Shown piece by piece: positions 1 to 11,044 of a DNA stretch of 64,000 bases. The translations under genes were made by a program, and so were the position numbers. The DNA comes from Eutrigla gurnardus (lineage: Eukaryota; Chordata; Actinopteri; Perciformes; Triglidae), in the NCBI GenBank assembly GCA_963514095.1, contig OY741285.1, forward strand, positions 18,203,722 to 18,267,721, written 5' to 3'. A model generated the notes under the pieces. It saw nothing but the letters and a program-made list of their open reading frames with translations, ran no database searches and was not told the DNA's origin. The stretch's first letter is position 1. Each line of letters begins with the position of its first letter.

Positions 1-204
1 CCTCAAAACCGGGTGAACAGCACTTCAGCATTCGCTCTGCAGCCCTCTATCAGCTGTAACCGCACTATGTAACTTTGCCTCGTTGGGTAGCGGTTTTGTA
101 GTTCTAATGAGACTACAAATTTGACCTGCTTTACAGCAAGCGTTACAAAAGTCGGTAGGTGCGTGGAAGATACCTTGCAGCTAGGGAGTTTTTAAATTGG
201 CGTC

Positions 205-391
205 ATGGCAGAGCCTGCAAAGAAAATGAGGAGTATAATGAAGGTGAGGTGAAGAAAAGAAAACGGGAGCATGACAAAGAACGAGCTTGAACAAGAGTGA
301 ATATCGGACCGGCTCACACTCGTTGGTGAGAGCTGAAGGAGGCTACAAAATGCAGGACGGATACTGACTTGGCTTTGTTGCTGCTGGACTT
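205..391 (+). pseudogene. Broken exon of a teleost DNA-transposon-type open frame
   Basis: An ATG at 205 opens MAEPAKKMR, then a one-base frame change moves the reading to the frame starting at 231. That frame reads KKRKREHDKERA, a TGA stop at 288-290, TRVNIGPAHTRW, a second TGA at 327-329, then ELKEATKCRTDTDLAL and a leucine run. Both stops sit where CGA (Arg) fits the basic, repetitive pattern, so they look like CpG decay. A perfect splice-donor consensus GTAAGT begins at 392, just after the last coherent codon. From memory, short basic peptides with the RTRVNIGPA...RWREL pattern recur in teleost predicted proteins linked to DNA transposons. The family assignment (THAP/ISL2EU-like?) is inference. 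It is a dead relic, not a gene. Confidence 0.6.
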
Positions 392-397
392 GTAAGT

Positions 398-1066
398 AAT
401 ACCGTAATCAGTTTTTTCCAACAGTGTGCATCTGTGTACAATACATTTTGATAATTTTATTGGCTCATGTTGGCTAAGGCATTAGCTATTGTGCTAATAT
501 ATATGTAACTATCACTATGGCTCATGTTACCTAATCTTAGCTAAGGCGTTAGCTACTCTACCTTGTCACTGGACATCGTTCAAATCGTTCATCGTTTCCA
601 GAGCCGGTTCTGCATAGGCTACAAACAAATAACGTGCGTGCGACGGTAGGCTGTGGTAGGCTAAATTATTTACGACGGCAGTAATGGACAATTCCGCTTC
701 CAACCTGTAAGGTGACCGAAGAGGAAAACTTCTTAAGTGTTGCTTTAAGAAGCAAATATTTTATTCCATTGCATCACAGAGAGAGAACTTCTTATTTATC
801 CCAGGCTCATCTCTACTCATGTGTAGACCTCGTCTTAATTCTTAATTAAGACGCTACTGATCAATCAGTTGACATATTAGTTGAAAAAAAATCTCTCCTG
901 CAGACTGAAACAAACTGGTGACCACACACACTTGTGTTTAGTGACACATTTAATGGATCCATTACACACAAATATTACACAACGAATACTAATATTCATT
1001 GATATTTTCTCAGGTTTAAATATTGATATACATGTTGGCATCAAAAATCCATCATTGCTTGGGCTA
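398..1066. other. AT-rich non-coding stretch, probably the rest of the decayed element
   Basis: It follows the splice donor at 392. It holds two degenerate copies of a GGCTCATGTT...CTAAGGC(A/G)TTAGCTA block, near 462-487 and 519-553, and a short hairpin at 831-853. No coding signal is seen. Confidence 0.4.
831..853. repeat. Short perfect hairpin
   Basis: CGTCTTAATT (831-840) is followed by CTT and its exact reverse complement (844-853). The 10-bp stem has a 3-nt loop. It may be a relic of a transposon end; it is not followed by any gene it could terminate. Confidence 0.7.
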
Positions 1067-1067
1067 C

Positions 1068-1092
1068 TATTATTATTATTATTATTATTATT
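1068..1092. repeat. (ATT)n microsatellite
   Basis: About eight uninterrupted TAT/ATT triplets. This is a simple repeat with no coding role. Confidence 0.95.
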
Positions 1093-1286
1093 TGAAGTAT
1101 ATTATAGTAGAAGAAGTAAGAGAATCTAAAGAAGTAAAAGGATTTTCCCTGGAGACGTGTCCTCTCCTGTAAATTCCTTAATTACAGAACAGCCCCGTTA
1201 GCAAAGTCTCCAGGAATCCTAATGTAGATTTCCCTTTTTCTCTCTCAACCCAAAGCTTGTAATTATTTCCCTCGGCCATTTCTACT

Positions 1287-1305
1287 CCCCCCCCCCCCCC
1301 CCCCC
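1287..1305. repeat. Poly-C tract, 19 bases
   Basis: An uninterrupted C homopolymer. Its length is prone to sequencing and assembly error. Confidence 0.95.
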
Positions 1306-2782
1306 TCACATGGAGGTCCTATGAATAATCATATGTAAATAAGAACATTTTTACTATGTGAAAGGAATTCCTGAGGTGATACTGTGGAGCTGTTGACCTA
1401 CTGTGCACTCCTTGAGTGTTTTTTCTTCACATTCAGCACATGTTGCAAAGCCTTTTATCATCGCAGCGCCTCATGCCATATGAATGGAGTGCTGGTGCAT
1501 TGAATAAATTTAACACGTGCAGCTTTTTGTGAAACCGCGGCCCGTTTTCCAAAAGAATCAATCAGCTCCGTCTTCCGATAGGAAACGTCGGAGCTTGCAT
1601 CGGCTCGCTTTCCGGTCTGTCACGTGGAGTAAAGCGGCGTCAGAGCACTTGACTTCAAAACCAGACCTCTTCCCCTCCTAATCGTTCAATCAGTGTTGAG
1701 AGAAATAATCTGCTCTCCAGCCTCTTCACTCTCGGCCCCATGTGAAAGCGACGGGGGAATCTGTAAATCTTCTTCTTGTTTGGGTTTGTCTGCGGGAGGC
1801 TCGCTCGCCTCTCGCCGGCTGTGAATGGCCTTCTGAGAAACGCATCTCCAGAGCTTTGAGGGCTCTTAATGTGACAGGTGGAGGGATGTGGCTCACCTCT
1901 CCGTTTACTGTGTGAGAGAGCGAGAACCCACAGCAGGTATTTCACCAAAGGATTGTCTTACACGGACCGTCATTAAAAATGTTTTCACCATAACTTCAGA
2001 TGACATGCTTTTTGAAATGATTTATCCCAGGACTACTCTGTTTTTTTATTTCAGAGCTGTGAGTGTTTCAGTGTGCTGCAGTATTAAAGACGCATTGCTG
2101 ATTTTATCTGTACAGTTTCTAGTAGTCACAGGAAGACAAGTTTCATTCAACACACAGGTGAGATCACCTGCAGGTGTTCTGCACCGCCGCCATTGACTCT
2201 TCTTCACAGCTCGGTCAACAATCAGACTTAATAGCCTCACATATATATATATCCATATCCATATAATTTAATTATTTTGAATTGTATATACACCAACCCC
2301 AGTCCACCACTGAGATGGTGCAATAAAGCAAAGTGACCCTCATTTACCACTTTACATTACATTGATTGCGCTCACAAAATGTTAGAGCTGCAATAATTTA
2401 GCAAATATTTTGATGATCATTTCATTGTTTTTCGCATTTTTTCTGTTATTGTAAAAACAACAACATTTTTGTCCGTTAGAATAGCTCATCCGATAAAGTA
2501 GCTGCACTGAAAACAGAAAAAGATTAAATGATTTGAAAGATAAACCTTAGTGGTACTTCCACTAGCTCCAGAAAATACTCTGATTTCTCAGAGTAAAACT
2601 AAGAAACACATACATGCGATCTGTACGTTTTCTATATCGCCAACATGAAATATTTAATTTTCTGTGATTATGATTCAACAGTCTTCATCAGAGAAACAAC
2701 AACATTGGAACTTTCTATGAAAGTAATGAAGCTGTGATAAAGCTGTCCTACCACAAATTAATAAATAATTATAATATTATTA
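1306..2782. other. Non-coding stretch, nothing strong
   Basis: It contains a short (AT)n at 2240-2252. Around 2380-2450 there is AT-rich text (GAGCTGCAATAATTTA...) that resembles a badly decayed copy of a common fish GGGCTGCAAC-type repeat. The open frames here are short and overlap on both strands, as expected by chance. Confidence 0.4.
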
Positions 2783-3371
2783 ATGCTGTCAATCGATTAA
2801 AAAAAATTAACTAATTAATCGCACAATTTGCTGCAATTAATCGCTTTCTTTCTTCTTAAGAATAAAGTATGTTATAATGGATATTCAAATATAAAATGAT
2901 GGAATTATGTAGAATCAACACAAAGGAAGTATTTAAATTCAAATACTATTGTAAAATAGCAGCTTTTTTTTTTAACTTTAAGCACAGATTCTCTCATGTG
3001 AACTACAGATTTCCATAGAAACCATCAAGGCCATCAAAATTAACTGTCAGCTTGAAAAAGGCATATTTCTTATATGCACTAACAGAACATTTCAAAAAGG
3101 TCCACAATAGAACATGCAAATATGGAAAAAAGAACAAGGAAATATTCTGCTGTGAAGTCAGAATGATAAATCCTTTTCACTCCATAGAACAACAAGTCAG
3201 CTTAGTCCTCCTTTACATTCAGCCCGTTACTGAGACAGACAAATTACCGGAATAATTAAAAAAAAACTCCTCGGCGATTGCTCGCCACGATCCCCCCCCC
3301 CCTTAAAAAAAATGTACGCATTAAATATTTCATAATTAACGCAAAGATTAAGGCGTTAATATTGACAGCAC
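2783..3371. mobile_element. MITE-like DNA element with short terminal inverted repeats
   Basis: The left end reads ATGCTGTCAATCGATTAA and the right end reads ATTGACAGCAC. The 10 bases TGCTGTCAAT (2784-2793) are exactly inverted at 3361-3370, and AT-rich, TTAACGC-like text follows on both sides. A TA lies just outside each end (2781-2782 and 3372-3373), as expected for a TA target duplication. The 589-bp interior has only short open frames and a C run at 3292-3302. The pattern matches a common fish non-autonomous DNA transposon; the superfamily is not settled here. Confidence 0.65.
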
Positions 3372-3960
3372 TAATTATTTATAATATTTAACTTCACTAT
3401 TTCACAGTCTCAGTTCACACCGAGGCAACATGTTCCCTTGACTTTGTGTAGCTAGAATGAGCTATCTTCTCACTTTTAGAGGGAGGGTGGACGTATGGGC
3501 GAGCGACTTTGTATATGACCAATAGGTACATAAATAACATATTCTCTACATGTTATATAGACAGATATTGTCAAATACAAATCCTTTTTGTGGAGGATTT
3601 GGGAGAGTTGGGAGTGAGAATGCATCGCTAGCACTGCTGAGAATCATCATTGTAAACGGACTGAATACATCCCCGGGACAAAACTAGATGTCCATCCTCC
3701 CTTTATAGAATTGGATTTTCTTTTTTCTGTTCATTCTATTTTATGACTTTTCTCAGCTGGAAATCAATCCAGCTTCCATTAATGTTGATTCATAAACCTG
3801 CTTTCCTTTTATTCTTTGCAAAAGCCAATCTCTCACAGGATCTTCGCTCTGTTGCTCAGGCTATTGTATCATTTTAAACTTGTTCACAGTCATTTTAGTC
3901 CCCAGATCTCACACTCGATAAGCACTTCATAGGCTGTTTCTGTAGATTTTACACGCACGG
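3372..3960. other. Non-coding stretch, nothing seen
   Basis: Moderately AT-rich unique-looking sequence without repeats or coding signal that I can support. Confidence 0.4.
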
Positions 3961-4095
3961 ATGGCAGATGCTCGCGGGATCTATCGGCCCCCTCGGATCG
4001 AGGGCCAACTGAGGAGCTACTGTCTGTTCCAGCGTCTGGCTTACTCATCAGAGGACGAGTATGAAAGCCTGATTGTAACCGAAGAATGCGTCTAA
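3961..4095 (+). other. Short open frame of 44 codons, coding status doubtful
   Basis: ATG at 3961 reads MADARGIYRPPRIEGQLRSY and continues to an acidic C-terminal end (SSEDEYESL...EECV) before TAA at 4093-4095. The mix of residues and codons looks more protein-like than most chance frames in this window, and a small last exon or exon relic is possible. I recognise no family, no clear Kozak context and no convincing acceptor site upstream. Chance remains the simplest explanation. Confidence 0.2.
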
Positions 4096-5946
4096 GCAGA
4101 GCCGTGTGGCGTGCAAGCGGGATGATGAATGGAGTGACATCCTGGGGAGCGGATGAGCAGACAGACGGTGGAGGTCTGAAGTCGGGGGCATTAGTCTACC
4201 CACCGGACCCCTGAAGGAAACCTGTCCTCTGTCTTTGCTGCCACTGCAGACCTCTGATGGCAAGGTGGGGACCAGTGCAAAAGGTCCCAGGTGCAACAAT
4301 ATCAGAATCCAAGTCCAAACCACCCTTATGATATGAGCTCCCCGCTGTGTTCTCATGCACATATGCTTCTAATTGTGTATTTGGCTTGTTTGCTGATGTG
4401 TGTGTTTGTGTGATCAGACGCAGGAGGCTTGAGCATGATGTGTCTCATCTGGTCCCAGAGATCATTAGGCTTCTGTTCACTGGGCCCAAGGGGGGGGGGA
4501 TCATCACTCGCCCTAACTACTGATCCAGCTAACACATCATCATCTTTCTGGCAGCAGACGCTGTTGTTCAGACACACAGCACCGCTGCATCAGTGTGCAT
4601 CTTAGGTGTTTGGGTGACTTTTACTCTGAAGGGACTCCAACGAGTGGAAATGTGTACCAGTTTGCAGTATTATGGCAGCTCTAGCAAAAGTGTCTCACCC
4701 TCTGTTATAAAAACAAAATCTGGTTTTCAAAAGGTTAATGTTTGAAATGTCAAATACAGATGGCAGCACTGAGGAGTTAAATTCACTACAGAAAGTTGAT
4801 ATCAAGCTGGTTTGATATGATGAATCACTGCATTCATATTGAGGAATTCATGTTGCCACATAGTGAACAATGTGGGATTTCTATTCCTGAGTCAAAGTAT
4901 TCGAATACGGATTTGGATCCTGATTACCATGGCGATAGTGAATTCTTCAAGCCAAAAACGGCCTTTTAATCATTTTTGTTCACATCCCGAAATTTTCATT
5001 TCATGTGCCGAAAATCTATGTCCTTGTATGTGTAATTCAAATTCTTCCTGGCTTACAAAATATGACGCATGCTTACATCAGCTAGTACCAACCAACTTCA
5101 ACCAATGATGTCATTGCATCCATACATTCATCATCCTATAGAAAAGGTCATGAGCTAATCTTTTGAGCGATCAAATGAAAGTCCGGCCAACGTTGCGTTC
5201 CGCCTGTCTGTCCCGTTTCAGTCAGAAATACGTCACCGCCATGTGATCGATCCTCACATGGAGGCACGTTAGCTTCGTCACACATGACTGGATTGTACTA
5301 ATCACACGCACATACATACGCACACGTAGGACTTTAATAATCATATGTATTACACACACACAGAGTAGAACCTGTACACGCAGATGAATGGTGCTGGAGC
5401 AACACATCACAGCCTCCATCCAGCCGAGTAGCAGATCAAAGGCGAGGTGAGCGGGACTTAATAGAGATGAATTGCAGGACGTCAGTTCCCGCTGCTGCTC
5501 GTCATCGCTGACGCTTCCCAGAGTCCGTACCACGTCTCCACGTCTTCATCACACTGAGGCACGGACAGCTCACTGCTGTGGCAGATCTCCATACGTTTGT
5601 GAGCCTCCCTCCCCTCCCCTCCCATCCCTCCCTCCTTCCTTCCTGTGGCTGGTTTGCATTATTTTCCCCTTAGAGCAAAATGGGATCTTTCAGTCTGGGC
5701 TACAGTTGACTGGCCTGTATCAAAGGCGCTGCATGCTCTAAAACCCAGTGGTAGTTTGATCATTCTTTTTCTTCCATTTCCATCGTTAAAGGGGTATTTC
5801 TGCTGGGTGGCCCGAGATGTAATGCTGGATCATCTCCTGGGTTACATCGCAGGTTTTAATGGTGCCGGTAGTATATGGTCTGCAGATTTTAAAGGAAGAA
5901 ATGTCATGGCCATGAAGAGGGTCCAAGTGAGCCCTTACTCCTGCTG

Positions 5947-5948
<2 letters not shown>
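4096..5948. other. Non-coding stretch with minor simple repeats
   Basis: It holds a 10-base G run (4490-4499), a short CA tract near 5353 and a CCCTCC-rich pyrimidine tract at about 5605-5640. No gene is supported. Confidence 0.4.
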
Positions 5949-5985
<37 letters not shown>

Positions 5986-5988
5986 CAT
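5949..5988. repeat. (AC)n microsatellite
   Basis: About 15 AC units, a GC interruption at 5979-5980, then a few more AC units. Confidence 0.95.
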
Positions 5989-7915
5989 TCGGTACACTCA
6001 AAGCGTGACGCATAAGCTAAGTAACATGGTTGGACAAGGAGGGGAAAAAAATGTAATGCACCTTGCACTTAACATGAGCCATTATGTTTTAGGGTTTCTT
6101 TTTTGGTCCGTCCCATTGGAGACTTTTCACTAATGTGCTATATAGCCGTGAGTTTGAGCCGAGGGAGAATGGTATTTGCAGACAGTTGATGGATTTTTGG
6201 TTGAACCTGTTTAGAGAATGGGGTTCGCCTCAAACGATGGTGCCAGAAGGTCAAACGTTTTCATCTGGAAAACGTATTTCATATTTTTTTTATTGAACTT
6301 AATCTACGGAGGAATCCTATTCATTCTCACACAGATTTGTCTTACTTGTTAGGTAAAGGTTGAGAGGTGAAAGAAGCTCCCCGGTGTAGTAACTGCTCAC
6401 CTATGATGATGATTTTTATTTAAAGTGTGATCAAGATTATTTTCCTGGAGAGGAAAAAGAGAGAGGGAGAGAGTAAAATGGAACGCTTGGTTTTTCTTTC
6501 AGCTCTGTTCTCGAATGCCTTTCCAAAAATGCTTCTGGATTTTATTTCCCCATCTGATTTTTAAAGGCTGCACAATATAAAGGATGGATAGAGGCTTTTC
6601 GGGTGTATTCCAAATGGGGGAATGTGAACTCCTCTGTTTCTGTTTCCCGTGGCCGACTATGCCAATAAGCATGAAGAAACTTCTCTCTCTTTTTTTTCTT
6701 TAAACAATTCTACCCTCCAAAGTTGCAAATGTGCTTTCATTTACAAGAACTTTAGTAGACTGAAAATCTTTCCACTCGTACCAAAGAAAAGCCCCCAAAG
6801 TTTCTTACATGGGTTTTTAGTACACATTTCTCATTATCAGCGTTACGGTTAGTTGAATCTGAATAGAATCATTCCAAATCATAAAGTGGGTATTTGACAG
6901 CTGGCAGCTATTAAATGTTTGGAAAAATGTAAAAACTGAAGAAGTGCATTTACATTCCTTTTAATGTCAGAGGGTGTCCATCTGTGAGTCCGTATCGTGC
7001 ATGCTCCTCGCCGCCTGTCACGGATTCCGTGCATGAAAAATGAGCGTGGAGGTAAATGAGCTGTGAGGTATCAGCTTTGAAGCAGATTGTGAGCTGAATT
7101 GATGTGGTGTGACTCCTAAACCCACAGTGGGATTTCTTTTTTGTTGGATCCGCTCCCACCTTTTGTCTCTGGAGTCTTTAACCGGTTCCATTCCATTCTG
7201 CTGGAGCGCGCCTACGCACACGCAAAACAAAAAAACACCCCAAGGTGACCCAGACGTAGCACCTCACCTTAAAAGAGGGTCATCCCATCAGCAGGCATTT
7301 AGATATGAACAGATTGTTAAAACACAATGATGAATGGACAGCTCAAGTCTGTATGGATCTCACAAACTGGCTTTCAGAGCAGAGTGTCATTGACAGTTAA
7401 AGACATTAAACGTTGGACGAGAGGGTGTGGTGGAGAAAACCCTGCTCCATCAGGTTTGGCGTACATGTGGCACAGGTTTGGACTGAACACGGTTTGGAAT
7501 TGAAGTAGCATTGGGTGTTAGCATGAGCGCAGACTTAATTTGGTGGAAGTACGGGAGAAGTTATCTCTAAAGTCTCGACATTTCGTCCTGTCTTCACTTT
7601 AGTCATGACCAATTACATCTCACGGAACGGGCGGATATTTGTGGCGTTGTTTGAGTTTTGTTGGAGGACTCGGAGGAACTTCGCCCAGGAGAACTGAAAC
7701 CTGAACCGTTCACATCAAATATGGTGGTCGGTTGACTGTCACCCATAGAAAGCGCTTTTCCTCTGACATACGTTCTTTTCATTTCATCACTGATGAGGCT
7801 TTGCACCGTGAAACGTATGCAAGATGCGAGCGGGTTTTTATTTTTGCACTTCCGCTTCCCTCGTCTCCAACTCGGTAGTTTTCTTTTGGAGTTGTTTTTT
7901 GGTCGGATGCCTGAA
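5989..7915. other. Non-coding stretch, nothing strong
   Basis: Unique-looking sequence with small T- and GA-rich tracts (for example near 6290 and 6460). Open frames of 60-117 codons occur on both strands and overlap each other, so none is credible. Confidence 0.4.
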
Positions 7916-8530
7916 ATAAGGGCTGTGGCTAGCACCAGCTTAAGAGATTTTAACATTTACTCAGTGACAAAAAATACGTCAGTAAATACCCCGCTAAGAC
8001 AGATGAAGCTTTCCTAAAAAAAGTTGCTGACAAGTGGCTAAATAAGACCGCTAAACATCATCATTAGAACACTTCTGGCTTCCTGGTGGTGACATGAAGT
8101 CATGTGATCATGGTGTAGTTTGTTTAAAACATAACAGCTTTTTACTTCTGCCGGTTAGGATATTATAAAAGTGGTGGTCATATGGAGATTTTAAATGTAG
8201 TAAAATTATCATAAACACAAACAAATACAAAATCCCATGGAGGAATCCCTCTTTGTTGAATGTGATGCTAACTTCCAGGTTGGCCTACAAAACTGGTGGT
8301 CAAAGGAGCAGCTGTAAAACTTGAAACACATTACATTTCCTATAAAGTCTTCACAATAAAAGTCCCTTTTGCTCATTACTCTTGGTTCCCGCAGTAAACT
8401 GCTAACAAAGCTAACCCATTTTGGTGTTACACATTTAATTTCCTGTAAATTATTCACAATAAAAGTCATGTCCTATTTAATGATCTAAAAACGTTTATTT
8501 TGAAGCAGTGAAATTAGCAAATGTAATTTT
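7916..8530. repeat. Copy of an unclassified dispersed fish repeat
   Basis: The block around 8030-8300 (AGTGGCTAAAT...GTGGTGACATGAAGTCAT...ATCATGGTGTAGTTTGTTT...CATAAAAGTGGTG-like text) recurs at 26130-26405. The block at 8330-8505 contains two local copies of TTTCCT(A/G)TAAA...TTCACAATAAAAGTC and ends in TTTATTTTGAAGCAG; it recurs at 13190-13340. The copies are clearly diverged, so the element is old. The class is unknown. Confidence 0.55.
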
Positions 8531-8616
8531 TTTCTCCAGTGGAAACACGACAAAGGGTCTCGCCCGTGATCCAGGCCTGGTTTTCCTCTCCTCTTTGCTC
8601 GAGAGAGCCCGTTGGG

Positions 8617-8735
8617 CGAAGATAATGCCAGATCTACGCTTGAAACATTTTTCAGATTGTGCCCACTTGCTGTCCACACCTCACTGAGATCCCAACTCAA
8701 TACGAGCCAGGCCTCCCCTGGCATGTGGTCTGGCT
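8617..8735. other. Non-coding segment paired with 13655-13755
   Basis: It contains ATAATGCC, GCCCAC.TGCTGTC, ACACCTCACTGAGATC, AACTCAAT, GCCAGGCC and GGCATGTGGTC in the same order and nearly the same spacing as the segment at 13.7 kb. There is no open frame conserved between the two. It is either part of the old dispersed repeat or a duplicated regulatory element. Confidence 0.55.
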
Positions 8736-10270
8736 TATCGTGGATCCTGACAAGGGAGATCCCGGACTCAGAGCGCAGGGACTTGACAGTTAATGCGTTT
8801 TGATCGAATGAACGAAAAGTCGCGTTACAAAGACAAGTGTAAGACACTCGTGTGCCTCTTCTGCCTCACGCGCGGGTGAACCTCCATTAAGTCTCCCCGT
8901 GGTCCACGAGGCTTGTCCAACTGGGGTGCTGTGATTAATGACCACTCAGGCTCTAATGAAAGCATGCAAAAGCAAAGCAAGCATTTCAACACGGCACGGC
9001 ACAAGGTGGGAGCCGCTGTTTGACCTGCAGTTACTCATTAGCTCTTTTCAACTGGCTTTTTGTGAGGCTGTTTGTTGTCCTCGGAGTCTATTATGCCGTC
9101 GTCATCTCCGAAGCAAGACAAACACGGCCAGCGTTGCTACGCTCGTCGGAGGTACACAACGAGCCGAGGAACAGAGAACCGGTATCGGTTTGTTGGACGA
9201 GGGTTTATTTGTCACACTTGACTTCGGCTGTTTGCACTGTGATTGAATGTGATTATTGGTAAACGTGACACCGGGGTTTCTTACCTGGTGACTTTTCTTC
9301 TGTAATCAATAAAGCCATTTATTGCCTAATACGAAGAAATGTCTGGACCTTTGGCTCTGTGAGTGAGTGTGCTCGTGTGCACATTAGTGCTTGAATGCAA
9401 CAGCAGATGTGTGTTTGATTGTGGAATGTGAAAACAATTAGCCGCTTTGACTGTTTTTTGAATAAATCAAGCACAAATACCAAATATTTGCCTTGTCCAG
9501 CCTCTCAAATGCTGCTTTTGTCTTTCATCATTGTATATGATTCATCTTTACATTTTTACATTTAGTCGGTTGCACAAAGCAAGTAAATTGAAGATATGTG
9601 GTCTGTAATGGGCTTTCGATTTGTCTGTCCGTGAATCCATGTGAACCCGATACTGGTCAAAGGTCAAAGGACGATATTTTGATCAGACATATCATAATTT
9701 GTTGACATTTTCTAGGCTGAAAGATTGACTGAGTATATAATAGATGGTTTAATTGATGATGAAGTGATCGTTGCAGCCCGAGCGTGTCTGCTATGTTTGC
9801 ATGTGATTGTTCGCCTGAATGTGGCGGATCAGTTTTTTGGGAGCAACGTGGCCACCGCGGTGCGAGTCTGGCTCATCCTCGTTTCGTGTGGCAGGTCATT
9901 AGTGGGGCGCCGCACCTGGATAAACAGCCGTGAGAAGCCTGCTGTGGACCGGGTCATCTGCTCCCCCCCCATCACCAGCCTGGCCTGGAACAGCTCGGCC
10001 ATGTCTGCTGATGTCACACCCCTGCTGGATGATGGATGTCACACCAGGAAACCTGTTTTCCTGTTAAATGTGATTTTGGAAAGTGCGGTACCACGAGTTG
10101 ACTTCATGGACGTGATGTCAGAGCTGCCTCGAAAGCCGCCGGATGCCTTTTTTGGCGTAAAGATCAAGGAAGGCAGGTATACAGGCAGGTGGGGGTCCGT
10201 GGTGCAGCTTAGTTATGGTGGAGCAGAGACAACTAGACGCATGCATATTTAAATGATGGCAAAGATGAGG
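8736..10270. other. Non-coding stretch with one long chance open frame
   Basis: A 175-codon open frame lies at 9725-10252 (+). Its translation shows no motif I recognise, and a frame of this length is expected about once by chance in 64 kb. Otherwise nothing is seen. Confidence 0.35.
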
Positions 10271-10293
10271 TGTGTGTGTGTGTGTGGGGGGGG
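10271..10293. repeat. (TG)n followed directly by a G run
   Basis: About seven TG units then eight G. This is one of four such GT-to-G compound tracts in the window. Confidence 0.9.
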
Positions 10294-10346
10294 TAATCTG
10301 CACAGATTGTATGCTTTGGCTGAGGCGCAGGCTGCTGCTGGGTGGA

Positions 10347-10358
10347 GGGGGGGGGGGG
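10347..10358. repeat. Poly-G tract, 12 bases
   Basis: An uninterrupted G homopolymer. Confidence 0.9.
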
Positions 10359-10828
10359 CATATGGGCTGGATTGTGAGGGGTCTTGGCACCTTTTAATAT
10401 GGCGGGCAGGCAAAGACCCCCTGAAAACAGGCAGCCAGGAATCCTAGGCCACGTGGTCGTGCCAGTGGCTCGCCATTGAAGTCCTACCCTGACGCCTTGG
10501 CTGCGACGTGGCATCTCATCCGCTTCCCTCCAACCGGCTCTCTACTGTAGCCTACCCCTTCATTTCGTCTCTTCAAAGTGGACTCCGCTGGTGATTAATC
10601 CATTCGAGTGAGTATCTCTTTCCAGAGGACAAGATGAGCTAAGTGGCCACGGGGCCGGCTGTGATTGGGTGGAATCAGCCTCTCAGCTCCACATGCAGGA
10701 GATACACCCACGCAGTTGAAAGAAGACTCCGTGGCTCCGTTTTTAATACCTTTTGATTCAATGCTGCGGCCTTTTTCTTCTTTGTTCCTGTCACAGCGTT
10801 GACATCGGCACCCGTAATAGAAAGCCAT

Positions 10829-10895
10829 CACGTGCACGTGTGTGTTTGCGTGCGTGCACGTGCTTCATTCCAATGCGTACACTATAATACACGTG
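10829..10895. promoter_or_regulatory. Cluster of four CACGTG E-boxes
   Basis: CACGTG occurs at 10829-10834, 10835-10840, 10857-10862 and 10890-10895. The first three sit in an alternating purine-pyrimidine stretch. CACGTG is the known site of bHLH factors such as Myc/Max, USF and CLOCK. Regulatory use here is inference; the GT-like composition could produce the motif by slippage. Confidence 0.35.
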
Positions 10896-11007
10896 CGGAG
10901 CGATGCGCCCGCTCAGCAGAACTGGAGTTAAGTCGCTCCGTCCAGGCCGGTGACTCATCTAATAGCCATGTGTCAACAGCCACAGCAAATGACGAAAACA
11001 ATTCTGT

Positions 11008-11010
<3 letters not shown>

Positions 11011-11043
<33 letters not shown>
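11011..11043. repeat. (GT)n microsatellite
   Basis: About 16 GT units without interruption. Confidence 0.95.

Positions 11044-11044
<1 letters not shown>

Noticed and set aside
9725..10252. 175-codon plus-strand open frame
   Set aside because: No recognisable domain, no exon signals. With six frames over 64 kb, about one frame of this length is expected by chance.
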